Assembly (NCBI GenBank): GCA_013054445.1
Contig: JAAMPI010000268.1
Location: forward strand, 1-46,502
DNA: 46,502 nucleotides
Source: Cudoniella acicularis
Lineage: Eukaryota; Ascomycota; Leotiomycetes; Helotiales; Helotiaceae
Reading direction: 5' to 3'
Positions 11,077-23,195 of this stretch are shown in pieces. The notes beneath the pieces were generated by a model. That model was not told the origin of the DNA, searched no databases, and was given only the letters and a program-made list of their open reading frames with translations. Position 1 is the stretch's first letter; each line of letters starts with the position of its first letter. The position numbers were made by a program, and so were the translations under genes.

Positions 11077-11939
11077 ACACAATAAATCCATAGACGGATT
11101 GGATGGCATGAGTGAGCGAGTTGGGTTTTCCCTAAAAGTCCCTGATACGTTTGTATACCATTTTAGAGCACAGCATAGCCCGGCGTCTGGGGATGTAAGG
11201 GAATAAATATTTGTTTTCGTAAACAGCCTGCTTCCTTCCTCTTGCGTGATGACGTATTTTCTGTGAAATCTTTGCGTGCTGTATTTAAATAGCCCTTTCA
11301 TAAAACACTCCCTGGCTCAAGTTCTCACGTAACCTTACGTAGGTGTTTGGTTATGTGACTGACAAGGTACAATCACGGTTCTATTCCCTTCTGTTTTCTT
11401 TCTTCTCTAATGAAGTGATCACATCAAAGCTTTGCTGCTGGCCAAAAATACCGGATATCGCCCGGAAGAACATTGTCACATGGTAGGTCAAACGTTCTGC
11501 GTCGTGAAATCGCATCTAATACTTAAAGATAAGAAAATAACTACGAACTTGAATAGTAATTCAATAGCTAGAGTAATTAATAGGGTTAGATTAAGTTCTA
11601 TTCCAGCTTGAGATACTAATTAATTTCGCTGCGGTTGTGGTTGTGGTTGTTTTTTTTGGACATGTTGAGGTGGGTTCAGACTCTGGGACAGTCAAAGAGA
11701 TAGTACTACGAGAGCAAGTAGCGTTTCCTGCTTTTTAGAATCAACTGAAATAAGTTTTGCAAATTCATGTTCTTATTTATATGTTTTTTTATCTCCTGAT
11801 TCTTGATTTCTCTCTGTTTCTGTCTTGCCTGCTTGCTTTTCTATTCTCCAAGAGCATTAAACAAAAGACTATTAGTATCAATTCATTCGTCCACAGAAAT
11901 AAATATATACAAACATCCTTGCCTCTACCCACTCACCCC
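11077..11939. other. Convergent intergenic region, AT-rich
   Basis: No gene. It lies between the 3' ends of the CDT2-like gene (plus) and the peroxidase gene (minus). It contains a small perfect inverted repeat ACGTAA-CC-TTACGT near 11326-11339, a (GGTTGT)n stretch near 11630-11650 followed by a run of T, and pyrimidine-rich sequence towards 11800-11940. Confidence 0.5.
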
Positions 11940-14900
11940 CTAATTCAACTCATAAACACTCAACCGATTCCCCGCCCCACAATACTCGTCCTGGTTCCCC
12001 GGACAAAGGAACCAACACCCACTATTCCCTTCCGGCGCTGGAATACTACCCCCATTAAACTGGTTCCCGCAATAACACTCCCCGCCATACTCAACACCCC
12101 AATACGTGTAACCCTGGCAGAACACCGAACATTCTTCCAGTGTCATTGAGGGGTAATTATAGGATACGGCGGAGTTGAGGGCGCGGATCCCGTTTCCTTC
12201 CGTGTAGCAGGATAGGTAGTTGTAGGCTCCTATTTGGGGTTTGATTGCTGGGCCGGAGGGTGTGGGTGTGGACGTTGTGGAGGAGGAGAGCTGAGAGGAA
12301 GAGCTGGATTGTGTTGACGAAACAGAAGAGGACGTGGAGGAAGAAGATAACTTAGAAGAGGTTGTCGAGATCTGCGTTGAGCTTCCAGTTTCAGAAGACG
12401 ATGTCTGTGTCGACGTCCTGGTTGAAAACGTCGAACTTTTTGATATCGAAGTACTGCTGCTGCTACTGCTACTACTACTGCTCACGATCTGGGAATCCGT
12501 GCCATTCATGATGTAAACGCTAAGTCTATTGCCAGCACCGCAGTATTCGTACGGATTTCCAGCGCAAGTCATAGAACAGTCGCTATCGGGGGCAGGAACG
12601 CTTCCCGCGCCAAAAGAATCAGCGCACCAGCATTCGCGGCCGTATTCGGCGCCCGCGTACATGTAAGGCGAGCAGGATGCAACGCACAGTTCGATGGTTT
12701 GCGAGTCGGTGGGGTAAAAGGCGGCGCTGAGGGCTCGGACGCCATTTCCTTCCGTAAAGCAGCCCATGTAATTGTAGAGGCCGGCTGAGGGAACGATATG
12801 AAGAGTCGGTGATACTGTGGGGCTAGAGGAGCTTGATGTTGGGGTTATGCTGGAGGTGATGGAGCTGGACGAAGAGGAGCTAGATTTTGAAGAGCTCAAG
12901 GCAACGGAGCTGGATGATGTGGAACTGATCTTTGAAGAGCTTGAGGAAACAGAGCTGCTGCTAGAGGATGTGGCACTAGTCTGTATAGAGCTTGAGGAAA
13001 CAGAGTTGCTGCTGGAGGATGTGGCACTAGTCTGTATAGAGCTTGAGGAAACAGAGTTGCTGCTGGAGGATGTGGAACTGGTTTTCGAAGAGCTTGAGCT
13101 GAGTGTCGAAGATGTGGTGAGTTCGGTCGAAGATTTGGTGTTTGATGACGAAATTATATTAGACGAGCTGGAACTGATCGTGGAAGAGACGCTACTGATT
13201 GATGAGAGTATACTAAATGAACTGGAACTGGTCGTAGAAGCCACGGTACTACTTATTGAAACCAGGCTCGAAAGTTTGTATAACTCCAATCTGACACCTG
13301 CACCACAATATTCGTACTCATTGCCTGGGCAGGTAAAACTGCAATCGCTAAGAGGAGCAAGAGTGGATGTGGGGTTTAAGGAATTTCCACAATAACCTAC
13401 GAATATATTAGTGTAATTTTTTTCTGTTGCAAGGGGGAAGAGCTTACATTCTCCACCATATTCAACTCCCCAATATACGTACCCGGCACAAGTCGTCGCA
13501 CATTCTTCCAAAGTCATAGCTGGGTAATCGTAGTAAGCATATCCAGTAAGTGCTCTTGCATTTGTCGCTTCAGTGTAACAGCCGAGAAAAGTGTATGCTC
13601 CAACGGTCGGTTTCACCGCAAGTGTTGGAACTGGAGTAGCAGATGTTGAACTAGAGGTCGGGGCTGTTGAGCTCAAAGGAGCACAGGCGCTTCCTAGAGC
13701 GGAAGCATCCTTGAAATCATCTGCAAAGGAACCACTGTAGACTCCAAACTTCGTTCCATTCGTAGATGAGATGGTATAGCTGGCGCTGTAGATATTATAA
13801 GGGCCAATCGAAGACCCTTGGACCATCGTAGTTGTCGCGTTTACCAATGCGGGAACAGGTGTTCCTGACGCTCTTGCAACTTTCTGAGTTACAACCATGC
13901 TAACGGGGGTTGTGACGGTGCTGCGAACCTAAGAAAACATTAACTCTGAAATTTGGGACTCGAAAACGTATGCTTACAGCAGCATAAACTGTAAGATTCC
14001 CGTCATTCAAACAGCTTTGAGGGCTCTGGAAGATCACCGAATCCTGAACTGGAAACCCAGTGCCGTTATTATTGTAGGTTTCGGTTCCACCGCCAGTAAG
14101 AGTAATTAGAACAGTGAACGAAGAGATTGAAGAGGAGGAAGGCAGGCTTGAGCTGAACGAATAGAACTAGTAAGGTTATCAGCAACGTTCAGTCTGCCAT
14201 TTCTTAGAACTGACCGAAAAACTATCATCAAATCCATTGGCGGTGCCACCAACTGACGTTGTAATAGTGCAACTCCCGCAATTGCTCCCACCAATTCGAT
14301 CCTGATAAATAAGCTGAACACTCCCAATCTGCGAAGCACTTCGGACTGTTGTTCTGACTCGAATATCACCTGAGAACTGAACCTGCGTGCCTCCAGCAAG
14401 TAAAGTAAGTTGTAATCCACTTGGCTTCACCTCGTACGGCTGAATGACATCTGATAGTGTTACTAACGCGGGATCCACCGTTTCGATCATGCGTTGCAGA
14501 ATCGAAGAGCACATGCTGTTGTAGGTAGCCGCATTTGTCATGGCTTTGAGAGTAGCATTGCCATCAGCTGTAAAAACCGCGAAATCCGAGTTCCGTGTGG
14601 ATGCTATTGAGGGTCCCACTGTTAATGGATCAGAGATTGGACCATTGATATACTGGACCGCAATATCATTATCGAAACTTGTAGTCGTATCGAAGAGTTG
14701 AAAATCATTTGGTGCGGTTCCTGGTGTTACGATATTGGGGAAATCTCCGGCATGAACTCCTCCCAGGGTATGCCCACAAGCGGTCATCTGTATCATGTCT
14801 ACAACACTGAAACCCATCCTGGCAAACTGGTTTATGAAGGTACCTTGGCCGTTTTGCGGTTGTGGCACTCCCGTGCTCCCTGCTTGCGTTGCATCTACTC

Positions 14901-15348
14901 TCCCTCCACGCATAGGCACAACGGGCCCTCCACAGCCTCGAACAGACGCGTAAACTCCCAGCGCTATCATGTCGGCAATGGGTAGTCGGCTGTTGAAGAA
15001 CCCCGAGTATGTAGTGAGTGAGGTTGCGAATCCTGCCCCAATATTCTCTCCGTCTAGCAGTTCAAATGCGATTGACCCGTCAATTCCCCCATGCGGTGCG
15101 AAGTAGACATTAGTCGTGGCCATATCGTGAAAACCGATCCGAAGCCATTCTGCGGCCGTTTGACGTCCAGGTCCGAATTCCGAGTAAGAGCATGGTGTGA
15201 TATGTGATGAGAGTCCTCTGCTATTATAACCCGTGTTGAGAAACATCACATCCTCCAACTCGTCGATGGGAGATGGCCATGTCGGAATGGCTGTCCCGCT
15301 CCCCAGAAATACAGCAATACATGCCAACAGAGTCGAGTGTATCTTCAT
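11940..15348 (-). CDS. Secreted class II-like heme peroxidase fused to three WSC domains
   Basis: Exons 15348-14215, 14166-13978, 13928-13448 and 13396-11940 give 1086 residues. A signal peptide (MKIHSTLLACIAVFLGSGTA) leads into a fungal peroxidase domain with distal EWLRIGFHD (Arg70, His74) and proximal CGHTLGGVH (His193), the pattern of AA2-type plant/fungal peroxidases. A beta-rich segment (about 300-520) follows, then three WSC domains, each with the ordered cysteines GCYTE...EEC...C..Y.Y.GVEYGGECYC...C...CPGN..EYCGAG, separated by long Ser/Thr linkers that are surely O-glycosylated. WSC domains bind cell-wall polysaccharide, so the enzyme is probably anchored on wall or plant-wall glycans; the substrate is unknown. 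There is no C-terminal membrane or GPI segment, since it ends right after WSC3 (RLSVYELN). The 51 nt third intron has no in-frame stop. A 51 bp tandem repeat lies in a linker. Confidence 0.85.
12937..13089 (-). repeat. Three tandem 51 bp repeats in a Ser-rich linker
   Basis: Near-identical units begin at 12937, 12988 and 13039 on the plus strand, each starting GAGCTTGAGGAAACAGAG. They encode a 17-residue Ser/Thr unit (with SIQTSAT) in the linker between WSC1 and WSC2. Copies two and three are almost identical, and the third diverges at its end. Copy number may vary between strains. Confidence 0.85.
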
Positions 15349-16615
15349 GATTAGAAATTAAGAAAGCCGACAAACGAGTGTATGGCTGCGCTGGCAGTGG
15401 TAGGACAAGCAAAACAGTGGGGAAGAAAAGAGAAGGAACTTAGGAAGGAAATGCAAGATTACATTTTATTGGTTTTTCTGAACGTGCAGTAGGTCTCAGC
15501 CGCATTGTGAGCTTTGTTGGAATGAAGTGCAGTTTGTGGCTAGGGCAGAACGCCTCGTGTGAGCTGTATCTGAGCAGAGACAGGGTCACAGGGGTTGCAG
15601 CTTGCAGGAGAGGGGTGGGCCAAGTGGCCAAGTCAGCTCAGGGGAGCAAGCTGCAAGTAGTGTCAAGGTCGAGCTGCGAGGTTCACATCTGACGTCCGCA
15701 GAAACATTTTGATACCGACTCGAATGTTGCCAATCTGTCGAGTTATGCCAAAGCTCGTTGTGGCGACGCCTCCGCCGTCGCTATTGTTGGTCGCCGTTCT
15801 CATCTCCGCTGTCGTGGTTGAAGAAGCAAGACGGTCTCTCTTCCAACAGACACTCTTTCTGCGCCGGCGTCCTAGGAGAGCGCTGCTGATGGTGGTCAGC
15901 CGGGTGTGGCGGGATGTACACCAGGATCACGCAGCAATTAATCCCGTAATCCTTGGGTCCATCTCGAATTCCACGTCTGCGGGTTGCACCAAATCTTGGT
16001 TGAAGATCTTGCCCCTTACCGAAAAGGGATAGCTTTCCTGAGAACACTCTTCAATGCCAAGTCCAGTAGCGCTTGTTCGAAATGGAAATGTGGTATGATA
16101 CGAGTAGTGGGGAGATGGCGTTGTACGCTCGGGTTGTCCCTTTGCTGACGCGTCTGCAAATCAAAAAGGCTGTTGCCGTGAGCAATTAGACATTTCGTGG
16201 AAAAAGCAAAGGGGTTTGATAAAAGAGGTTCGAAAATCGGAGAAAATAATGAAGAGGCTTGGCGTCGCTTAGGTACGGTGGCCTGACTTGCATTGTGCTT
16301 GAATAACTAAAGTTATCTGGGACTTTCTTATGCAACTCTAAAGCTACAGCAGTTCACGAAGCACTGGGTGTCTCTAGAGAGAAGAGAATTTTCAATTTGT
16401 TTAGGGTGTTTGTTCGATTTTATTAATAAAAGTAAGATTTCCTCAATGGAACATGAAATAACCTTAATCCCGGACCCGAGGAGAATATCCTTGCAAACCC
16501 ACATCAAGCTCTACTCCACTACCCCTCGTATTCACATGCGTCCGCTCTTTACTTGCAAACTGCACATCAGCTTACCGTATTACCAAACCAAGAAACAATA
16601 CCACCAAAGGCAACG
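15349..16615. other. Divergent upstream region between peroxidase and JmjC genes
   Basis: About 1.27 kb without a supported gene. It must hold the promoters of the minus-strand peroxidase and the plus-strand JmjC gene. The open frame around 15709-16032 has basic, Val-rich content but no splice sites or family resemblance. Confidence 0.45.
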
Positions 16616-18014
16616 ATGGATCCCGCCCCTCAAGATCCAATAACAGCTCTCCTTCAAACCTACAACTCTCTTAATAGTCCTCACATCCCCGTTCTAACAG
16701 AAGAACCTTCACCTCTAGAATTCCACCGCTATGTCGCTCTCAACCGGCCATTTGTCGTGCGTGGCGGAGCCAAGGATTGGGAGGCTTGTCAAGATTGGAA
16801 CGTTGCGAAACTAAAGGAGGTTATGGAGGGGAGGAGTGTGAATGTTGCTGTGACGCCTTTAGGGTCTGTCTATAAATCTCAAATCTCAAATTACGAACTC
16901 AAAATTGCACCCTTTATATTTTAGTTTTCATAAGCTTACCCGTGATACAGAAACGCAGACTCCCCCACCTCAAACGCCAACGGTGAAATCGTTTTTGTAA
17001 AACCTTGGGAAGAAGAACAGGATTTCGCTACGTTCATCGACTACCTCACTACACAAAAAAAAAGCTGGCCTCACGTCTCAAAACCAAAACCAAGAAATCC
17101 GTTACGCACAAACCCGTATGTTCTATTTCATTCCTTTCTTTCACTCATTTCATTTTATTTACTTTCCAGTTTCCAATTCCAATTTCACCTTCTTGCCCAC
17201 TGATTCACTTACTCGCTCAAACCTACTCACTCGTACTCACTCACTAACTCACCACAGAAAACGACAACCTCCGCAACGAATACCTACCTCTATCCAGCGC
17301 TCTTCCGCCCTCTATCCCCTTCGCACGCATCGCCCTCGCCGAAAAACCCGAGGCCATAAATTTCTGGCTCGGGAACTCCTTTTCCACCACAGCCCTACAC
17401 AAAGACCCCTATCAAAACATCTACGTCCAAATCGCTGGAGAGAAACACTTCGTCTTATTTCCACCTATTGCGTTTCCATTTGTGAAGGAGCGGTTGTTGA
17501 GGAGTGCTGTTTATGAACGAGATGGGGAAGGAGAGTTAGTCATGAGGGAGGAGGATGAAGAGGCGGAAAAAATCCCGGTTACGACTTGGGATCCGGATGC
17601 AGATCCTGATTTGATAGAGGACGGGAAAGGGGAAGAGGGCAGATGGGCTGACGAAAAGAGGAAGATGTGTGTGAGGGTTACGTTGAGGAAGGGGGATATG
17701 CTTTACTTGCCTGCTCTTTGGTACCTACTATCCCGCCTCCCCAAAACTCACACCATGCTTCATGATTTCGGAAAAGCTTATTAAATATAGGTACCACAAA
17801 GTCTCGCAGTCATGCGACGAGGAAGGAATCTGCTGTGCTGTTAATTATTGGTGAGTTGTCCTTTCATCTTCAAAAGGAACTATTTCAGAAGCTAACGGAA
17901 ATTAGGCATGATATGGAGTTCTCAGGCAGTTTCTACCCGCTGTGTAATTTAGTGAGGGATTTGGTGTTAGCTGGCGCTGGCAAGGGCAATGACGAACGCG
18001 AGCAGAAGAGTTGA
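16616..18014 (+). CDS. jmjd7: JMJD7-like JmjC-domain lysyl hydroxylase, with a one-base frameshift
   Basis: Exons 16616-16863, 16951-17115, 17258-17720, 17791-17850 and 17906-18014 give about 347 residues if one base of the A9 run 17055-17063 is ignored. Before it the frame reads NADSPTSNANGEIVFVKPW; after it, one base out, QEIRYAQTQ and then NDNLRNEY, a hallmark of JMJD7. The cupin core has the iron triad as HKD in TALHKDPYQNIYVQIAGEKHF and the distal His in LWYHKVSQS, then NYWHDMEFSGSFYPL. This order matches JMJD7, a 2-oxoglutarate oxygenase that hydroxylates lysine in the translation GTPases DRG1/DRG2 in animals; the fungal substrate is inferred. The acidic insert between the two metal-binding parts is long. 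The A9 shift looks like a sequencing or homopolymer error, since everything downstream is intact. Confidence 0.85.
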
Positions 18015-20622
18015 TGAAATAAATAACATTTGAGAGAGTCAGGAGTGTTCAAGTGTACACAGGATAGTGAAATAACTCCAATATGTGAGCCCTACCTTCC
18101 CAGAGAAACACATTCTAACGTTGCACTCCAAAGACAATTGATCTGCTCCACTCATCATCGTATGTCATGAAAATAAGTCTTCTTTGCGTAAGTGCTTCTC
18201 CAGGTCCAATCACTTCTCTTCGCCAAAGCTTTCTCTTTTCAATTATATATATAAATAATTGCTGTAGAACTACGAATCATAGTAGGGACCAAGACCACAC
18301 CGACTTGCAATTCTTGCACCTTCCTTTGAGGGAGAAATAGGGGAAAATAGGCTCTGAATTTGACCCCGTAGCTTCGTTTTTGCAGCTGTATTTTTTTGCC
18401 TTTTCAGATTCCAGAGATTTTCTTTCCATGGAGTCAACAGCGGCAAAAGAGGTCATTTTTCTGTCACACTATTTGAAGGTGCCATGTTCTTTTCCGCTGT
18501 TATTCCATCCGCTGCTGTCACAAAATACTATACCTTCACTCACATCACACGTTACCTCTTCAATTCCAAAGAGATTTCCTCACTTTTTTTATTATTTTTT
18601 TACGACCCAACACCAACGCAATGGCATACAAGCAGTACGACGGTAGAAAGTGATTTTGAGAGACCTGAGACCGAACAGGCTTACCAACTTCGCAAAGTCC
18701 ATTCTGTTTTTACGATCATGAAGTCAGTTGAGTCGCGGTATTTATTGCATTCGACACAACAGATGTTAGTATCAATCTTGTACGTGATTGAAGAATGCCT
18801 TCCCAGCCAGGCCTTGTAAGACCTATAATCCATCAGCCAGATGTACTGGTGCCTTTTGAATGAGTGATAATTTTATACTTTGTATGATTTTGATGTGATT
18901 GTGAAGCGTTGAGCAAAATAAATGGGAGCTGGAAGCCGGATCAGTGACTCATCTATAAAGTTCGGGGGCTATTGATACAATACCTTGTTGAGAAGAGAAA
19001 GTGTATATTCTCTTCCTCTCTCAAAGCACTATATGAGATTACTCTTTCTTTATCCCGCCGCCTCAACTACAGAAAATACATTCTCTCCAACTTTTAAAAC
19101 TTCAGTTCCCAAACTGTCAACCGCAGCACCTCGAGAAGAGACCGTCAAGGGTTACACCGTGTCTCTTAGTCTCTCCAAAGTATACCATGCAATAAATTAT
19201 ACCTATAGTTACAGCAAAATGATAATTCGGAATGACTACTCAGTAAATTGCTACCTCTCTGCCAATAGTGCAAGAAGATGAGAACATTATCATGTAAACA
19301 AAAATACGAAAAATCGAGTTGTAGATAAAACTTCGCACTCCACTCCTTTCAAGCTACTTGTGTAAAGTAAAGGCTCTTGCATGAATAGGACCTAAATATC
19401 TGTCGACGGCTGTTAGCATTTCCTCAAGGTACAAGGAGTCTTCAACGTTGCTCGCTGTAGCGGCTGAGTAATTATTATTTTAATTTCCTCGTGGGCAAGA
19501 TCCGCTCCATAATGAACTAAAAATAATGAGAGGTTTCTGGTTGCTGCTATACCCTTTACTGCTTGCTGCCAATACCCCTCTGGCTGCTGTCAAAATGGTA
19601 CCTTTAGCTTCGCTTTGCGCTGCGGAAGTCCTCTTTCCAACCTAGTTGCAACACTGCAAAGCTCACCCAATACCTTGATATCCAAAATAATATTATTTTC
19701 AAATATTCCTAACTGTAGAATACATGTCTCTTTTCAGTTGACTGAAAAACATGGAGCATGCTCGTTGTTAGCTTCGTGTTGGTTTTGGAGGGAGTATGAA
19801 TGCTTATAAGAAGGCAATAAATAATATTCTTATAGAAGAACAGCTAGTTATTCATATATATATATTTCAAGCCACTTCTGGGGCTTCTTGTACAATTTGT
19901 AAGTTCCGTGCTGAAACGGGGGAAGATTTTAAGAGTAGTATTGATGGACACCACGGGTTCTCGAAATACCCAATGCCACGAATTACCGCCAAGGGATCAA
20001 GGAACTAACAAATCAATTAGGTATTGTCAAAGTCCCATTTTGCTATGACGAGAACATTTTAAAAGTACAGACAAAGCATGCACGCGAGCCCTCCATCCAC
20101 TTTCTATGCCCTAGTGACCAGCCAGCCGCTTTGCAGGAGAGAAGAGAATTGAAAAGAAGTCGTCCAAGCCAAACATTGCATCCCATGATCAAGTACTTTT
20201 GATAGAATTCCCACCGAAGACGAGTCATTCGAGTTATGAATAACCATGTTGCAACATGCCAAACAGATAGGACTGAGTGACATGTCGTGTGTGTGACATG
20301 ACGTCAAACATGCCGGACGAGACAAGCGTGGAAAGGAAAGTTTTGTGCAGGCCGCCCATATGCAATCTAAGTGCAGACGTCCAGCTGTTTGGTATGCACC
20401 TAATCCATTGACAGTAATGAGCCAGGATATGAGCATCGAGATCTAGAAACATTATCAGAAGATCCAACGCCAAAAGAAAGTCGTCGAGAAGAGGAGAGAT
20501 GAAAAATGCGAGTACTGTCGATCATCTCGCGGTATTGTAATAGGAAGGCTGCGTATACTGCATTTCTCCGTAGAAGTTCATGCCTAACTGTTCGAAGAAG
20601 TATTCCGTACAATCATCAACGA
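18015..20622. other. 2.6 kb gene-free, AT-rich stretch
   Basis: Only short open frames occur and none combines codon sense with splice signals. A TA microsatellite lies near 19853-19864 and 18241-18255 has similar ATATATA. The right end should contain the eIF4B 3' UTR. I see no tRNA, no terminal repeats and no transposase remnant. Confidence 0.45.
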
Positions 20623-22704
20623 TCATGACGCAATTGCGCGCGAAGCCTGGTTACCTCCACGGCTATTCTTCTTGGGTTTTGAGACGGTACTCCATCCATC
20701 TTCCTCCACAGTACCAGCTTCGGAATCCTTAGCGGCTGGCAGGGCAGGGCTTCCTGGTGTAGATCCTCCATTGGCGTTTTGCCTTGGCGGTCTACCCTCT
20801 CCAAAATCTCTTGGGCCACGGCCATCGCCTCTTCCTCGACCTCGGCCTCGAGGACCACGTGGAATGTCATCGCGGGGGGTTGGAGGTCCTCCAGATGGAC
20901 GTCTCCATGCGCCTGTCTCTGCCGGCTTTGGCCTCATGTCTCGAATTATCTCCCTTGGTTTCACAGCCTTGTCTTCAACGACTGTTCCGTTCGCATTCTC
21001 AGTCTCAATGGTCTCTTCAGCTTCATCACCAGCTCTCTGAAGGATCTCAACCTTTTTCCCTGCCTCAGCAGCTTCGGCTTCAGCTTTAGCCTTCGCGCCC
21101 TCCTTCGCCTCTTGCTTGGCCTTTTCCTCGGCCTCTTTCTTCTCACGGATGGCAGCTAATCTCTTCTCTTCAATTTCACGCTCTTTTGTGGCGGTATCGA
21201 TTGGGCGAGCAGCACCGAATGGGCTTGCCTTTGCTTCGCCTGGAACTGAAGCGGGGGACGAAACATCTGGAGCCTCGGAAACAGTTCTCTTGGCCAAATT
21301 CAACTTGGGTCGGCCACCAGGTGCGGCAGCAGTAGCGGGAGAAGATGGAGCCTCGCTGCCATCACGGGATGGGGTTTGGGACTTATTGTTGGCTGGAGCA
21401 TCGGGCCGCATCTTGGTGCGCCATTGGCTATCTTGCTCGGCAGCGGTAGGGGTGCGCTCGACGGCTGGTCGCTCCTGGAATTCGCGTCTTGGTGGTCTCG
21501 ATCCATCTTGAGAACCTTGAGGACGTCCTTCACCCCAAGCAGCGGGCGATGATCTGCGATCTCTGAAACCTTCACCTCGTGGGCCATCATTTGTTCGTGG
21601 GCGTCCGCCTTCTCTGGTGCGCTCTGGCTGAAGAATAGGAGAAAGTGGTCCCTTGCGCTCCCAATTTCCAAAATCGCGGACCTTTCCATCACCCTCAGGG
21701 AATCGCTCTTTGCGTTCTCCACCATAGTCGGATCCAAAACCTCCACGGCCCGAGTCTCGTCCACCACGGCCTGGCAAATCTGGCAATGGTCCTTTTCTGC
21801 TCCAATCAGTGAACTCTCGCGCATCTGGGCGATCTCTATCCTTTGCTATAAGAAGTACATATTAGCCAAAGTTAACAAAAAATATGTTGAGAGGCGTACG
21901 TGGATCAGCAACACTAATTCTGATGTTGCGCCCTTGGAATTGCGAGCCATTGAGAGTCAATGCCTGCTTCAATCCATCCAAAGTAGCGAATTCTGCATAA
22001 CCAAATCCCTTGGGCTTCATCTCCAGCTTGTCCTCGATAATTCGGACATTTGTGCATTCGCACTCGGCAAAGAAATCGGTGACGTCGCCAACGGTGGCAT
22101 CGAAGGAAAGGTTGCCCAAATGGACAGTATATGGTGGCTTGTCGGGAAGCGGAAGTTCTTCGCGGACGGAATATCCTGTACATAATGGCGATTAGCTATG
22201 CGATTGTGGTTTATAAATTCGTTGAGAACCCACCTCCCTGGCTAGCTCCGCCATAGGCTCCGGTATTAGCATTGTAGGTACGGCGTTCGGATCCATAACC
22301 AGTTCGTGAATCTGCGAGGGTAAGTATTTTGTCATTGTCTGCCCCGCGAGGCTAGGGAGCACTGGGAAGGGGTGGCGAGGACATACCGGCTGGAGAAATT
22401 CTTGGTTAGCAGTGGTTCCTGCGGAATGGGAGAGGATAGACTTACAAACTGGCATATCCTCCATTTCATCAGCCCATGAACCCATTTCTACGACTTGTCA
22501 GTGCCTGTGCCGCGGTGGTGGCCAATGCCTAGGTGTTCTTACTCTCGTCAGTCAAGAAGGCCCCGAGGGACATCTTCTGCTGCTCTTTCTTTTTGGGAGC
22601 TGCGTAGCACATGGTCAGCGACGTGCTCAATTCCGCTCATTCTTCTCTGGCGCAAGCTGGCCGTGCAGTCGCAGCGCAAAAATGTTTCTGGGAGACTTAC
22701 CCAT
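20623..22704 (-). CDS. TIF3: Translation initiation factor eIF4B
   Basis: Six exons: 22704-22701 (only ATGG), 22599-22543, 22487-22446, 22311-22234, 22175-21900 and 21845-20623, totalling 559 residues. The start MAPKKKEQQKMSLGAFLTDE then KMGSWADEMEDMPV is the canonical fungal eIF4B N-terminus, which decides the tiny first exon. After YSVREELPLPDKPPYT comes one RRM (about 78-150) with RNP2 VHLGNLSF and RNP1 KGFGYAEF, then ARDFTDWSRKGPLPDLP-like sequence (here AREFTDWSRKGPLPDLPG), Arg/Gly/Asp-rich repeats and a charged Lys/Glu helix. It ends EDGWSTVSKPKK. eIF4B stimulates the eIF4A helicase and binds the 40S subunit during scanning. The intron between exons 3 and 4 is 134 nt and could hide a 3 nt microexon (see findings). 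It is divergent from a Tim17-like gene. Confidence 0.9.
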
Positions 22705-23195
22705 GATTACGGTTTTTAAGGACGCTGCGCAGGACTCCTGGCCTTGCGCGTTGTCCCTGGGGTGTTGCTGAAGGATCTATCTCCTTCAGTGATCGTCGGG
22801 GTGCTTTCGCGGTGCAGTATATCAAGTCCGAGGAACTTGATCTGGTCGATATGTCGCTATCGTCGTCGATGGTGGTCGAAGTGGAGAGCAACTAAAGGTA
22901 AGTTTTGAGTGCGCTGAATTACTTTTTTGCCTAGTTTGGAGCAAGGTTGGCTTTACATTTTCCGCGCTAGCGCTGAGCCGATGTAAGGCCGCGGCGTGGG
23001 TGTGGGCGTGAATGTGAACGTGAACAAGAATCGAATAAGGAGACACATTCAGTCCTTTCAGCCGCGCTGACGTCCGGGGATCCTTCCAGCTTTTTGCCCG
23101 TGATTCCCTTGTCCGTTTCATCAATTGTTTTCTGTCTTTATATGCAACCCGCCATGCAACCGAATGCTTGTGCAATCCGAAAAATCAAAGACGAT
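22705..23195. promoter_or_regulatory. Divergent promoter region, eIF4B / Tim17-like
   Basis: A 491 bp region between two divergent starts. It must contain both promoters. I see no clear TATA box or named motif; there is GTGGGCGTGAATGTG-type GT-rich sequence near 23000-23030. Confidence 0.4.

Noticed and set aside
11326..11339. ACGTAA-CC-TTACGT inverted repeat
   Set aside because: Too short and isolated to call a regulatory site or element.
12817..13395. Leu/Glu-rich open frame on the plus strand over the peroxidase linker
   Set aside because: It is the antisense of the Ser-rich WSC linker, a known artefact of Ser codon runs.
15709..16032. Val/Arg-rich open frame upstream of the JmjC gene
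   Set aside because: No domain, no introns, and an overlapping antisense frame of equal quality.
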